Position numbers and translations under genes: made by a program
Shown here: positions 17,134-26,400 of the stretch, piece by piece
Numbering within the stretch: the stretch's first letter is position 1
Layout of the letters: each line of letters opens with the position of its first letter
Assembly: GCA_963808165.1 (NCBI GenBank)
Contig: CAWEET010000009.1
Span: 1-64,000, forward strand
DNA from: Thiosocius sp963808165
Lineage (GTDB): Bacteria > Pseudomonadota > Gammaproteobacteria > Chromatiales > Chromatiaceae
DNA: 64,000 nucleotides
Reading direction: 5' to 3'
The notes under the pieces: generated by a model
What the model was told of the DNA's origin: nothing
The model's database searches: none
Seen by the model: only the letters and a program-made list of their open reading frames with translations

Positions 17134-18441
17134 TCAGGGCATAAGGTATAGGCGCAAGGCTGCCTCGATGCGGTCGACGTCACGGGCGTGGACGCCCGCT
17201 GTCGCCGCGTGGTTTCTCCAGTTCTCCACCGACGCGGCAACCTCGCGCAGCAGTGCCATCGCCCTGGCCTTCTTGAAGCCGGCGCTATTGGCAAAGGCGA
17301 GGAGATCATCGAGCTGAAAGTCGTCGCGTTTGCCGTTCAGGCTCATCTGGTGGCGGCTGGTCCAGGCGCCGCTGGGATTGTAGGAGTAGGCGACGTCGAA
17401 CGCGGGTGAGAGGCGCCACTGTCCCTGCTTGTTCATCAGGAACGCGATGTTCTTGACGTGATCGTCGTGGTTGCGCGCCAGCAGGTTGAGGAAGGTGCGA
17501 CGAATCTGCTGTTCGACGTCGTCGATCGGCAGTGCAAGCAGTTGGATCGTCTCGATCGCCTGCTCATACGCGTAGGCGCCTGCCTGGTTGAAATCGTAAT
17601 GTCGCATCGCGCCCAGCGACTGCATATGCAGTTTCTCGCCATTGTCCGTCCGGTCGAAGCGCCGGGTCATGAAATGGGCGCGTCCGCCTTCTTCGTGCAG
17701 ACGGCACTCCTGCATCGCGATGCCTGCGTCGTGTGCCATCAGTGAATAGGCGTACTCGATGCGGCCGAACCCCTGCGGGTCGGCCAGTTCCCTGTCCCTG
17801 TTGCCGTGCACGCCGTCGAATTTCATCAGCCAATGAGCGAACCCCTTGCTGGCCGGGGCCTGGCCGGAACGGAACTGGCCCGTTTCCGGGTTCCAGGCGA
17901 GGACCGCCTTCGCCCTCGCGCCGCCGGCGGATGTGCCGACCCGCAGGATGTCCTCGATGGTGCCTCGGTCGTCCTGACCGGCGAACTTGCCCTCGAGGCC
18001 GATGCGCTCATCGAGTACGCGGTTGGCAAGCTCGACCAAGGCTTCGATGCTGATCTCGTGTGTCTTGGTGGGTGCGCCCTTGATGGTGGGCTTGAATTCG
18101 AGTGCACCCATGCCGCGGGCGCCGGTGTAACAAAGCCGCTCGACAGGATTCAGGCTGCCCGGTGGGCGCCCCCGGGTCGCCAGCCAGGCATCGATGAGCC
18201 GGTTACCGAATTTGTCCGGCAGCGAGTCGGCCAGCAGGCCGGGCAGGCCGTGGAAGGTCTCGCGTGCAAGGGCGGGGAATTCAAAAGGTGCCTCCTGCAG
18301 CGGCATGGTCAGCGGCGCCACCTGAATGCCCGAGCCGGCGAACGCCGGCGTGTATTGAAAGACCGCCAGATCACGTTCGCCCAGCCAGGTGACGGCGCCA
18401 ATGTCGCGGCCCCACAGCAGCACGCGCGCGGTGGTGCTCAC
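17134..18441 (-). CDS. hipA: HipA-type serine/threonine kinase toxin
   Basis: A 435-residue HipA-family kinase. The N-terminal subdomain contains FHGLPGLLADSLPDKFGNRLIDAW, followed by the P-loop-like VGTSAGGARAKAVLAW (residues 168-183). The catalytic region is LARNHDDHVKNIAFL, with the catalytic Asp about residue 326-327, and the metal-binding Asp349 lies in LSPAFDVAYS. HipA kinases phosphorylate translation components (GltX for E. coli HipA; other targets in paralogs) and cause dormancy. This version carries the N- and C-lobes in one chain. The start shares ATGA with the hipB stop, so the two are co-translated. It is convergent with the SNF2 gene. Confidence 0.9.
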   Translation of the reverse strand: MSTTARVLLWGRDIGAVTWLGERDLAVFQYTPAFAGSGIQVAPLTMPLQEAPFEFPALARETFHGLPGLLADSLPDKFGNRLIDAWLATRGRPPGSLNPVERLCYTGARGMGALEFKPTIKGAPTKTHEISIEALVELANRVLDERIGLEGKFAGQDDRGTIEDILRVGTSAGGARAKAVLAWNPETGQFRSGQAPASKGFAHWLMKFDGVHGNRDRELADPQGFGRIEYAYSLMAHDAGIAMQECRLHEEGGRAHFMTRRFDRTDNGEKLHMQSLGAMRHYDFNQAGAYAYEQAIETIQLLALPIDDVEQQIRRTFLNLLARNHDDHVKNIAFLMNKQGQWRLSPAFDVAYSYNPSGAWTSRHQMSLNGKRDDFQLDDLLAFANSAGFKKARAMALLREVAASVENWRNHAATAGVHARDVDRIEAALRLYLMP

Positions 18442-18797
18442 GGGTCGTCTCCCTCATCGGCCCATGACCAGGGCTCGGTCGCCTTGCGCTTGCCGCTGGC
18501 GCGACGGCGCTGCTGGCCATCGCGACTTGCCAGTTCGACCGGGCGCACTTCCGGGTCGGGTAACAGCGCGGCCAGGTGATCCGCCAGCCCCAGTGCCTTG
18601 ACGACGCGGATGAAGGAGTCGAGCGAGATGCTCTGACCGTTGGCAATACGGGTCATGGTGCTGCGCGACACCCCGGCTTGCCTGGCAAGCTCCGCCTGGC
18701 TGATGTTCCTGCTCAGGCGGATCGCTTCCAGGCGCTTGCCCAGAGCCGCCGCAATGGCGTTACTGGAACTGGTCGTGAAATCATATTTGAGATTCAT
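18438..18797 (-). CDS. hipB: HipB-like antitoxin, XRE-family repressor
   Basis: A 119-residue protein with a helix-turn-helix (LGKRLEAIRLSRNISQAELARQ, then GVSRSTMTRIANGQ, residues 18-55) of the Cro/CI type. The C-terminal 45 residues are basic then acidic and probably disordered, as expected for a protease-sensitive antitoxin tail that contacts HipA. It is the first gene of the leftward hipBA operon. The repeated sequence just upstream (18796-18937) is the likely operator region. Confidence 0.9.
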   Translation of the reverse strand: MNLKYDFTTSSSNAIAAALGKRLEAIRLSRNISQAELARQAGVSRSTMTRIANGQSISLDSFIRVVKALGLADHLAALLPDPEVRPVELASRDGQQRRRASGKRKATEPWSWADEGDDP

Positions 18798-18937
18798 AAT
18801 TGAAGCATTGATGTCAGATAAGAGTCATTATGCGTCAAAACATAAGCATAGTAGACGATACAAGAAAAACATTAAGATTTATAATTGATGCATAAGTGGC
18901 ATTAGATGGCATTAATGCGTCAAATATCAAGCATAAT
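18796..18937. repeat. Imperfect direct repeat (period 85 bp) upstream of hipBA, probable operator region
   Basis: Two copies of a roughly 57-base segment start at 18796 and 18881. Both begin ATAATTGA.GCAT. Thirty-five bases into each copy comes TGCGTCAAA followed by AAGCATA, which has partial dyad symmetry (ATGC...GCAT). About two thirds of the positions match, and the best-conserved parts are the two ends. The region is AT-rich compared with its surroundings and sits directly upstream of hipB. That is where HipB would bind to repress its own operon. Binding is inferred. Confidence 0.6.
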
Positions 18938-18944
18938 GAAGCTT

Positions 18945-19352
18945 TCCGGACAGGTGTTTTCGCGCCGACATCTTGGTTGCGAGCGCCGCGCTGGTCGCAC
19001 CCCACCAGTGCAGGATCACCGGTCAGCGGCCGCTTCGCGGCACCTGCTGGCCGGCAACCGCTTGGGGCGTCCGCAGCCGGCGTTGCAGTAGCCGGCAGCA
19101 AGCTTCGGGCCCGGGTGATCGAGCGACAAGGCCGGTAAAATGTGACTAGAATACCGCCCACCATCAATCGGCGGTTTCCCCTACCCAGGCAGTGCCCGAG
19201 TGCTCGGTCGGCATCGCGATATCGCTGGCTTCCGGGCCGACCCGGAAAATGATCATGTCACTGAATGCGAAGTTGCTCTCGATGGTCTCCTGGGCAGCCT
19301 CCGCTGCCCAACCGTCCCGTGCAACCGACAGCTAGAAGGCCACGTACCGATC
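18945..19352. other. Intergenic stretch between hipBA and the RND operon
   Basis: No convincing gene. It should carry the promoter of the rightward RND operon. A perfect 7-base stem with a 4-base loop (GGGCAGC-CTCC-GCTGCCC, 19292-19309) lies 43 bases upstream of the adaptor start and could fall in the leader mRNA. No regulator gene lies next to the efflux genes. Confidence 0.4.
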
Positions 19353-20621
19353 ATGCGACACAGAATATCCAAAGGCTTCCTCGGGCTATTGCTCCGGTCT
19401 CGGGCATCTGTCACAGGCGGGGTAGCAGTCGTTGCGATGTCCACCCTGTTGATGGCCGGCTGCGACTCGGGACCCCCACAGACCGTCGAAGCGCCGCCTC
19501 CCGGGGTGCTGGTCGCGACAGTGGCGAGGCGGCAGGTGTCAGAGACCATCGAGTATGTCGGCCAGACCGTCGCAGTCAACGACGTCTCGCTGCGCGCCCA
19601 GGTCTCGGGCTACCTGCTGGAACGAAGGTTTGACGAGGGCCAGGACGTGGCGCAGGGCGCCGAGCTGTTCATCATTGATCCGTCGCTCTACGAGGCGGGC
19701 GTGGCCGCGGCCGAGGGCGCGGTCGCCCAGGCGGAGGCCGCGGTTGCGCGAGCCGACAAAGACGTCAAGCGCTATCAGGCGCTGATCAAAAAACAATCGG
19801 TGAGCCAGCAGCAGCTCGATGATGCAGAGAGCGAACTGCTGCAGGGATCGGCCAACCTCAAAACCGCCGAGGCGCAGCTTCAGAAGGCGCAGATCGATCT
19901 GTCTCACACCATGATCAAGGCGCCCATCAGCGGCCGTATCGGGCGCGCCGCGGCCAGTGCGGGCGACCTGGTGTCGCCGCAGACCGGCGAGTTGGCCCGA
20001 CTGGTCGAGCTGGATCCGATCTATGCCAATTTCAGCGTCAGCGAGCGTGATGTGGTCGCGGCCAAGCGCCGCTTTCAGGCGGGTGATGCCGAGGTTGATC
20101 TGGACAAGATCGAAGTCACGCTGCGTCTACCCGACGGCAGCCCGTACGAGCATGTCGGACGGCTGGACTTCATCGACAACGTGGTGGACCGCAAGACCGG
20201 CACCATCGTACTGCGCGCCCGCTTCGACAATCCGCGGAAACTGCTGGTGCCTGGCCTTTATGTCAGCACCATGCTGGGCCGCGAGGAGACCACGGACAAG
20301 CTGGTCATCCCGCAGTCGGCAGTGCAGGAAGACCAGGCCGGGGTGTTCGTGATGGTGGTGACGCCGGACAGCAAGGTCGAGCTGCGGCGCATAGCGACCG
20401 GCCAGGCCTATGCCGGTGAGCTGGTGGTCGATTCCGGACTGGAACCCGACGAGCAGGTCATCGTCGAGGGTATCCAGAAGGTGCGGCCGGGCCTGTTGGT
20501 GGATGCCAAGCTCGCCCCCAGACCGTCGATGCAACAGGCCGCTGAGGCCGGTGGTGGGGATGCAGGCGGAGCATCTGCCGTGCCATCGCCAGGCGCCGGT
20601 GATCAAGCCGGGGAGCGCTAG
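19353..20621 (+). CDS. RND efflux periplasmic adaptor (membrane fusion) lipoprotein
   Basis: A 422-residue AcrA/MexA-type adaptor. The N-terminus has a hydrophobic segment ending in the lipobox LMAGC (Cys37), so the protein is probably anchored to the inner-membrane outer leaflet. Then come the lipoyl half (VSLRAQVSGYLLERRFDEGQ), a helical hairpin (about residues 110-175), the second lipoyl half (IKAPISGRIGRAAASAGDLV), a beta-barrel domain and a C-terminal tail rich in Ala and Gly. ATG 19353 was preferred over upstream in-frame starts because it places the signal sequence at the N-terminus. It pairs with the pump gene 3 bases downstream. No outer-membrane channel gene is in the window. Confidence 0.92.
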   Translation: MRHRISKGFLGLLLRSRASVTGGVAVVAMSTLLMAGCDSGPPQTVEAPPPGVLVATVARRQVSETIEYVGQTVAVNDVSLRAQVSGYLLERRFDEGQDVAQGAELFIIDPSLYEAGVAAAEGAVAQAEAAVARADKDVKRYQALIKKQSVSQQQLDDAESELLQGSANLKTAEAQLQKAQIDLSHTMIKAPISGRIGRAAASAGDLVSPQTGELARLVELDPIYANFSVSERDVVAAKRRFQAGDAEVDLDKIEVTLRLPDGSPYEHVGRLDFIDNVVDRKTGTIVLRARFDNPRKLLVPGLYVSTMLGREETTDKLVIPQSAVQEDQAGVFVMVVTPDSKVELRRIATGQAYAGELVVDSGLEPDEQVIVEGIQKVRPGLLVDAKLAPRPSMQQAAEAGGGDAGGASAVPSPGAGDQAGER

Positions 20622-20624
20622 CCG

Positions 20625-23600
20625 ATGTTCAGCGCGTTCTTCATTGAAAGGCCCAAATTCGCCTTCGTCATTTCCATCGTCATCACCATCGCCGGCCTGG
20701 TGGCGATGGGGGCCCTGCCCATCGCACTGTACCCGGAGCTCGCACCACCCCAGGTTCAGGTGAGCGCCGTCTATCCGGGTGCCGATGCCGAGACCATCTC
20801 GGACACGGTCGCCGGCCCGCTGGAGTCCAAGATCAACGGCGTCGATGACATGATCTATATGTCGTCGAACAGCGCCAACGATGGCAGCTACACCCTGACC
20901 GTGAGCTTCAAGGTGGGCTCCGACCCGGACATCAACACGGTCAATGTACAGAACCGGGTCAGCCAGGCCATGGCGGAGCTGCCCGAAGAGGTGAAGCGCC
21001 AAGGGGTGACCACCACCAAGCAGTCGACCAATATGCTGCTCGTGGTGAATCTTTTCTCACCCGACAAGACTTACGACACCCTGTTCCTGAACAACTACGC
21101 CAACATCAATATCACCGATTCGCTCGCCCGGGTGGACGGGGTCGGCAAGGCATCTATCCTCGGCGTACAGGACTACGCGATGCGGGTGTGGCTGAATCCC
21201 GAGACGCTGGCCAGTCTGGGGCTCACCACCGACGACGTGTTGGCGGCGGTGCGTGAACAGAACGTTCAGGTGGCGGCAGGGCAGATCGGCGGCTCACCGG
21301 CGGCCCCGGGCACGCAGTTCCAGTGGAACCTGCGCAGCAAGGGTCGACTGAGCAGCCCCGATGAGTTCGCTGACATCATCATCCGCGTGGGCGCGGACGG
21401 CGCCAGGGTGAGGCTCGGGGACGTGGCCCGCATCGAGCTCGGTTCCAAATCCTATGATGCCTACGGCCTGTTCAACGGTCAGCCCAGTGTGGTGCTGGCC
21501 ATCTACCAACTGCCAGGGGCCAATGCGCTGCAAGTGGCCGAGGGCATTCGTGCCGAGATGGACAAGCTATCAAAGCGCTTCCCGGATGACCTCACCTATT
21601 CCATCGCCTATGACTCCACCGAGTTCGTGCTTGCCTCGATCGACGAGGTGAAAGAGACGCTGTTCATCGCCATCGCGCTGGTGGTGCTGGTGGTGTTCGT
21701 GTTCATCCAGGACTGGCGCTCCACGCTGGTCCCGACGATTGCCATCCCGGTGTCGCTGATCGGTACCTTCGCCGGGCTGTTGGCACTGGGCTACTCTATC
21801 AACCTCATCACGCTGTTCGGGCTCATCCTGGCCATCGGCATCGTGGTGGACGACGCCATCATCGTCGTGGAAAACACTCAGCGACACATGCACCAAGGCC
21901 TTTCGCCCAAGGATGCCACGAAAAAGGCCATGGCGGAGATCTCCGGCGCGATCGTCGCCACCACCCTGGTCCTGCTGGCGGTGTTCGTGCCCCTGGCGTT
22001 CGTCCCCGGACTCACCGGCGAGTTGTTTCGCCAGTTCTCGGTCACCATTTCGATCGCGGTAGCCATCTCCTCGGTCAACGCGCTCACCCTTAGCCCGGCG
22101 CTGTGTGCCACCCTGCTCAAGCCCGGCAGCGGTCAGCTGGCAAGCACCGGCCCGTTCGGCGTGTTCAACCGCGGCTTCGATCGCATGACCGCCGGCTACA
22201 CCCGGTGGGTCTCCGCAATGGTACGCCGCAGCGCCTTTTTCATGTTGCTGTTCGGCGGAATGGTGGGCTTGACTGTCTATCTCTTTGCCCAGATGCCCTC
22301 GGCCTTCGTACCCCTGGAGGACCAGAAGGCCTTCATGGTGGACACCCAGTTGCCCGAAGGGGCTTCGCTGCTGCGCACCGAGAGGGCGGTACGCGAGGTC
22401 GACTCAATCCTTGGCGAAACACCGGGCGTCAGCGATGTGATTTCGGTCCCGGGCTACAGCATCATCAAGCAGGGCATCGCCTCGAATGGCGCGCTGTCGA
22501 TCGTCGTGCTCGACCACTGGTCGAAGCGCGACAGCCCCGAACTCCACGAGCAGGCAGTCGTCGATACGGTGACTCCCAAACTCACCGCGCTGCCTTTCGC
22601 GACGGTGTTTCCGTTCCGTATGCCACCGATTCCCGGGCTTGGCAGCACCGGCGGCTTCGAGTTCATCCTGCAGTCCACTGGAGGCGACACTCCGCAGAAC
22701 ATGGCGGCGGTGCTTGGTGGCCTGGCGGTGGCCGCCAACCAGACCCCGCAGCTGAACTCGGTGTTCAGTACCTTCAAGGCATCGGTGCCGCAGATCTACC
22801 TCGACGTCGATCGTGAGAAGGCCAAGACCCTCGGGGTGCCGTTGGATTCCATCTTCAACACCCTGTCGAGTTCGACAGGCAAGGCCTACGCCAACGACTT
22901 CAACAAGTTCGGCAAGACATACCAGGTACTGGTTCAGGCAGATGCATCCTTCCGTCAGAATGAATCGAACATCTACAGTCTGCAGGTGCGTAACAACGAC
23001 GGCGATATGGTGCCTCTGCGCACTCTGGTGAAGGCCGAGCCGCTATTCGGCCCGGATCAGGTCAGCCGCTACAACATCTTCCGTTCCATCACCATCAACG
23101 GCTCTGCCGCACCGGGCTACAGCTCTGGCGATGCCATCGCGGCCATGCAACAACTGGCCGATACCACGCTGCCGCCGGGCTATACCTACGAGTGGACCGG
23201 TCAGGCCTACCAGGAGATCATCGCTGGCGGGCAAGGGAGCATGATCTTCGGTATGGCCCTGGTGTTCGTGTTCCTGTTCCTGGTGGCCCAGTACGAGAGC
23301 TGGTCCATCCCGATCCCGGTACTGATGTCGGTACCCCTGGCCATTCTGGGCGCGGTCCTGGGGCAGACCTGGGCGGGCCTGAACAACGATGTGTACATGC
23401 AGGTCGGCATCGTGCTGCTGATGGGTCTGGCGACCAAGAATGCCATCCTGATCGTGGAGTTCGCCAAGGAGCAGCGTGAGCAGGAGGGGTTGAGCATTGT
23501 AGACGCGGCGGTCACGGCTGCCCGTTTGCGACTGCGCGCGGTACTCATGACCGCGTTTTCCTTCGTGCTAGGCGTCGTCCCGCTGGTGATCGCGAGCGGT

Positions 23601-23780
23601 GCCGGCGCTGCCAGCCGTCGCTCCCTGGGTACCGCGGTGTTCAGCGGAATGGTAGCAGCCTCCATCCTGGTGCCGCTGTTCGTGCCGATGTTTTATGCGG
23701 TGGTGCAGCGCATCCGCGAAAAGGTCAAGGGGATGCCGCCAACTGCGGCGACCGAGACTCAACCGGGAGCAGACGCGTAA
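20625..23780 (+). CDS. RND-family multidrug efflux pump, HAE1 type (AcrB/MexB-like)
   Basis: A 1051-residue inner-membrane proton/drug antiporter, the usual length for AcrB-like pumps. It starts MFSAFFIERPKFAFVISIVITIAG (TM1) after a GGGGAG ribosome binding site. The proton-relay Asp pair lies in GIVVDDAIIVVENTQRHM in TM4. Other family signatures are FVPGLTGELFRQFSVTI, the long periplasmic loops and MGLATKNAILIVEFAKEQ in TM10. With the adaptor it would export hydrophobic or amphiphilic compounds through a TolC-like channel encoded elsewhere. The substrate cannot be predicted. Confidence 0.94.
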   Translation: MFSAFFIERPKFAFVISIVITIAGLVAMGALPIALYPELAPPQVQVSAVYPGADAETISDTVAGPLESKINGVDDMIYMSSNSANDGSYTLTVSFKVGSDPDINTVNVQNRVSQAMAELPEEVKRQGVTTTKQSTNMLLVVNLFSPDKTYDTLFLNNYANINITDSLARVDGVGKASILGVQDYAMRVWLNPETLASLGLTTDDVLAAVREQNVQVAAGQIGGSPAAPGTQFQWNLRSKGRLSSPDEFADIIIRVGADGARVRLGDVARIELGSKSYDAYGLFNGQPSVVLAIYQLPGANALQVAEGIRAEMDKLSKRFPDDLTYSIAYDSTEFVLASIDEVKETLFIAIALVVLVVFVFIQDWRSTLVPTIAIPVSLIGTFAGLLALGYSINLITLFGLILAIGIVVDDAIIVVENTQRHMHQGLSPKDATKKAMAEISGAIVATTLVLLAVFVPLAFVPGLTGELFRQFSVTISIAVAISSVNALTLSPALCATLLKPGSGQLASTGPFGVFNRGFDRMTAGYTRWVSAMVRRSAFFMLLFGGMVGLTVYLFAQMPSAFVPLEDQKAFMVDTQLPEGASLLRTERAVREVDSILGETPGVSDVISVPGYSIIKQGIASNGALSIVVLDHWSKRDSPELHEQAVVDTVTPKLTALPFATVFPFRMPPIPGLGSTGGFEFILQSTGGDTPQNMAAVLGGLAVAANQTPQLNSVFSTFKASVPQIYLDVDREKAKTLGVPLDSIFNTLSSSTGKAYANDFNKFGKTYQVLVQADASFRQNESNIYSLQVRNNDGDMVPLRTLVKAEPLFGPDQVSRYNIFRSITINGSAAPGYSSGDAIAAMQQLADTTLPPGYTYEWTGQAYQEIIAGGQGSMIFGMALVFVFLFLVAQYESWSIPIPVLMSVPLAILGAVLGQTWAGLNNDVYMQVGIVLLMGLATKNAILIVEFAKEQREQEGLSIVDAAVTAARLRLRAVLMTAFSFVLGVVPLVIASGAGAASRRSLGTAVFSGMVAASILVPLFVPMFYAVVQRIREKVKGMPPTAATETQPGADA

Positions 23781-24754
23781 GGGCGGCAAGGACTGGAGGG
23801 ATCCAGTGCGAACGGCTCGAGATCATTCGCCCGTCGGCCCTGGCGCCGGCAGGGCCGCATGGCCGCGTTGAGCTGGGGGGCTACGGCTTTCCGGGCGCCG
23901 CGCCGAAAAGACTTCCGACATCTTGAAGGGCCTTCAGTCGCTTTCCGCATATCGCTGAATTCATTGGCCTGCGACCAATCCTTGCCTTCCGAAGACCGCG
24001 CAACAGAACATTCACGATTGCCAGATCGCGATGCCTTGTCCGGCAGCACGTTCGACTGTTGCCACACGAAGACTGGTCACTGTTCGATCTGCTGATGTCG
24101 ACTGATCCCGGCTCGCGCCGCAACGGCCATGCTCATCGGCCAGTTACAGAATGGGCGTCGGCTTCTCAGATAGTCCAGCATCTCAACACCACCGCTTCAC
24201 TGACGGTATCGGCAGCATCGGTGTTGGATGTGATCTCGAATCTCAGGTCCCTGCCGACGTCAGAAGCATCCATGCGTCCACTGAGATCGCAGGCGACGAT
24301 GTGAACAGCGCCAAAAAGTGTTGCATACCTACAGCGCGGAGTTGTGCCTGCCGGGTGTGACCCCGGTCCCCTCGAATGGTGATCGAGTATGCAGGAATGA
24401 ACGCTGCCAGCCGAATCTCCGCGGTTCTGGGATTGGTCTCCGAATCTTTGGATGGAGATCACGAATCCACTTCTCATTCACGACCATGCTTTTGGCGCAG
24501 GGAAAGACTCAGGCGTCGAGGAACGTCGCGTCATTGGCGGTAACCGGGCCGGGAAGGCCAGCGGGTGAGCATGCTGCATGTGCAGCGGCTCGCGCAGTTA
24601 AGCAAACTTTGAAGAGGCCCTAAATGCGAGTCTTAACACCATCGAAGATCGTGCCTGCATGCACCTTCAGTCGACTTCCAGCCGTCAGTCCCGTCAGTTT
24701 GAGACGGCGTCTGCTGTCAAGCATGGGGCGGCGCCGTGACAACCGGAAAAAGCC
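23781..24754. other. Long stretch without a convincing gene, between the RND and hydrogenase clusters
   Basis: Nearly 1 kb. A perfect 7-base stem, GGCCCTG-GCGCCGG-CAGGGCC (23836-23856), lies 55 bases after the pump stop and may end or stabilise that transcript, although no T run follows. A 48-codon frame at 24397-24543 (MNAASRISAVLGLVSESLDG...) has a mildly protein-like start but no recognisable family. The rest shows only short random frames. The promoter of the hydrogenase cluster is probably near the right end. Confidence 0.4.
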
Positions 24755-25300
24755 GTGTTGAACAAGCTCGATTCGATCCCGGTGAAAGTCGTTTCAGACG
24801 GACAAGAAGACTCCGTGGCAGGCCTTGCCCTGCCAATACTGCATCAGGTGGCCAGTATGCTCGACACCCTGCTCGCGTCCGGGGAGTGCAACAGCATCGA
24901 TCTGCACCGGACGCCCCTTGGCCCCGCTGATCGCGCACAACTGGAGGAGATCCTCGGCCAGGGCGAGGTGAGCGCAGGAATCGACTGCCTCGGTTCGACG
25001 CGTGTTCGTGAGACAGCCATATCCGGGGTGTGGTGGATCACTCACTACGATGAGCAGGCCCGGGTCCTCGGGGAATTCATTGAGGTCAGCAGATGCCCGG
25101 AGTTGCTCCGATGCTCACCGAACGATTTGCGCAGAGGGCTGGATCATCTGCGAGCGCGGCTGTCCCGGCAGGCGCAGGTTACCGATCCGGGCGTCATAGC
25201 CGAAAGGTTGAAAGCCATCGGGATCCAAGCCAGCACGCTGTTCGACAACATTTCAAGTTCAAACCAGAAACTGAAGCGAGGTAACTGCGATGGCGACTAG
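24755..25300 (+). CDS. Hydrogenase accessory protein, HupH/HoxQ/HyaF C-terminal-domain type
   Basis: A 181-residue protein resembling the C-terminal domain of HupH/HyaF. The signature run is TPLGPADRAQLEEILGQGEVSAGI, then STRVRETAISGVWWITHYDE and GEFIEVSRCPELLRCSPNDL. Members of this family assist assembly of the iron-sulfur small subunit of uptake hydrogenases. The protein lacks the usual N-terminal half. The start is GTG 24755. The end overlaps the small-subunit start by 11 bases, placing it first in the hydrogenase operon. Confidence 0.75.
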   Translation: MLNKLDSIPVKVVSDGQEDSVAGLALPILHQVASMLDTLLASGECNSIDLHRTPLGPADRAQLEEILGQGEVSAGIDCLGSTRVRETAISGVWWITHYDEQARVLGEFIEVSRCPELLRCSPNDLRRGLDHLRARLSRQAQVTDPGVIAERLKAIGIQASTLFDNISSSNQKLKRGNCDGD

Positions 25301-26285
25301 GGAAACCTTTGCGGAACATCTGACACGGCAGGGCGTCTCGCGCCGGTCGTTTCTCAAATTCTGTGCGCTGACGGCATCCGGCCTGGCGTTACCCCCAGGT
25401 GCTGCAAAGGTCATCGCCGAGACGCTGGAGACGACGCCGCGGCCACGGGTCATCTGGGTCTCGGGTCAGGAGTGCACCGGTTGCAGCGAGTCGTTGTTGA
25501 GGTCTTTTGGGTCGCCCGACGGCAGTGCCAGAACCATCGAGAACCTGATCTTGAGCGATATCTCTCTCGACTACCACAATACCTTGATGGCCCCATCCGG
25601 TGACGCTGCCGAACGTTCCCGCAAGGATGCGATCGCTGAGGGTGGACATGTCCTGGTGGTGGATGGCTCCATCCCGATCGGGACCAGCGAGGCATGGTCG
25701 ATCATCGGCGGGCGTACGATGCTCGATGTCTTGCGGGAGTCTGCCGAGAACGCCGGCCTGATCATCGCCATCGGCAACTGCGCTGCCTTTGGTGGCATCC
25801 CGGGGGCCGCTCCCAACCCCACGGATGCCCACGGCGTGGACATAGACCTGCCGGACATCCAGGGTCTGATCCAGCTCGGTGAATTGTCGACAACAGCCCC
25901 GATCGTGAACCTGCCCGGTTGTCCGCCGGTCCCCGAGGTGATCAGCGGCACCATCGTCCACTTCCTTACCTTCGCTGCGCTTCCGGAACTGGATGAGCTC
26001 AAGCGCCCGACGGTGTTTTACGGCCAGACCGTACACGACAGCTGCGGCCGGCTTCCCGCATTCGCCAACGGGTACTTTGCCGAGAGCTTCGACGACGAGG
26101 CCGCGCGCGATGGCGCCTGTCTGCTGCACCTGGGCTGTAAAGGTCCGGTCACGCGCAATGCCTGCGCCACGCTGAAATGGAATGGTGAGACCAGCTTCCC
26201 GATGTTCTCCGGCCACGGATGCCTCGGCTGCTCGGAGCCGAACTTCTGGGACGCCAAAGACAGCTTCTATACACGGCTGTTCTAA
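25290..26285 (+). CDS. hupS: [NiFe]-hydrogenase small subunit, Tat-exported, without membrane anchor
   Basis: A 331-residue iron-sulfur subunit. A Tat signal SRRSFLKF is at residues 17-24, followed by a hydrophobic stretch, so the folded heterodimer should reach the periplasm. The proximal cluster ligands begin with CTGC (Cys62 and Cys65), followed by GNCAAFGG and PGCPP. The medial and distal cluster region has HDSCGR, LGCKGP, NAC and GHGCLGCSEPNFWD. The chain ends 10 residues after FWD (AKDSFYTRLF). The C-terminal transmembrane helix found in membrane-bound uptake hydrogenases is therefore absent. The start is supported by GCGAGGT upstream. Subgroup assignment would need a tree, and the symbol is generic. 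Confidence 0.93.
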   Translation: MATRETFAEHLTRQGVSRRSFLKFCALTASGLALPPGAAKVIAETLETTPRPRVIWVSGQECTGCSESLLRSFGSPDGSARTIENLILSDISLDYHNTLMAPSGDAAERSRKDAIAEGGHVLVVDGSIPIGTSEAWSIIGGRTMLDVLRESAENAGLIIAIGNCAAFGGIPGAAPNPTDAHGVDIDLPDIQGLIQLGELSTTAPIVNLPGCPPVPEVISGTIVHFLTFAALPELDELKRPTVFYGQTVHDSCGRLPAFANGYFAESFDDEAARDGACLLHLGCKGPVTRNACATLKWNGETSFPMFSGHGCLGCSEPNFWDAKDSFYTRLF

Positions 26286-26400
26286 CGGCGGAACCATGGG
26301 TGACCCTGCGTAGCCTGCGCGCCGGCCGCCCCCATACCTGACCTGCACAGAGCCTGGGTGCGCTGCATGCGTCTCTCGGGTCGACAAAGAGGAACTCTGC

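Noticed and set aside
17806..18579. A 257-residue plus-strand frame opposite hipA
   Set aside because: Antisense to HipA, with no recognisable domain.
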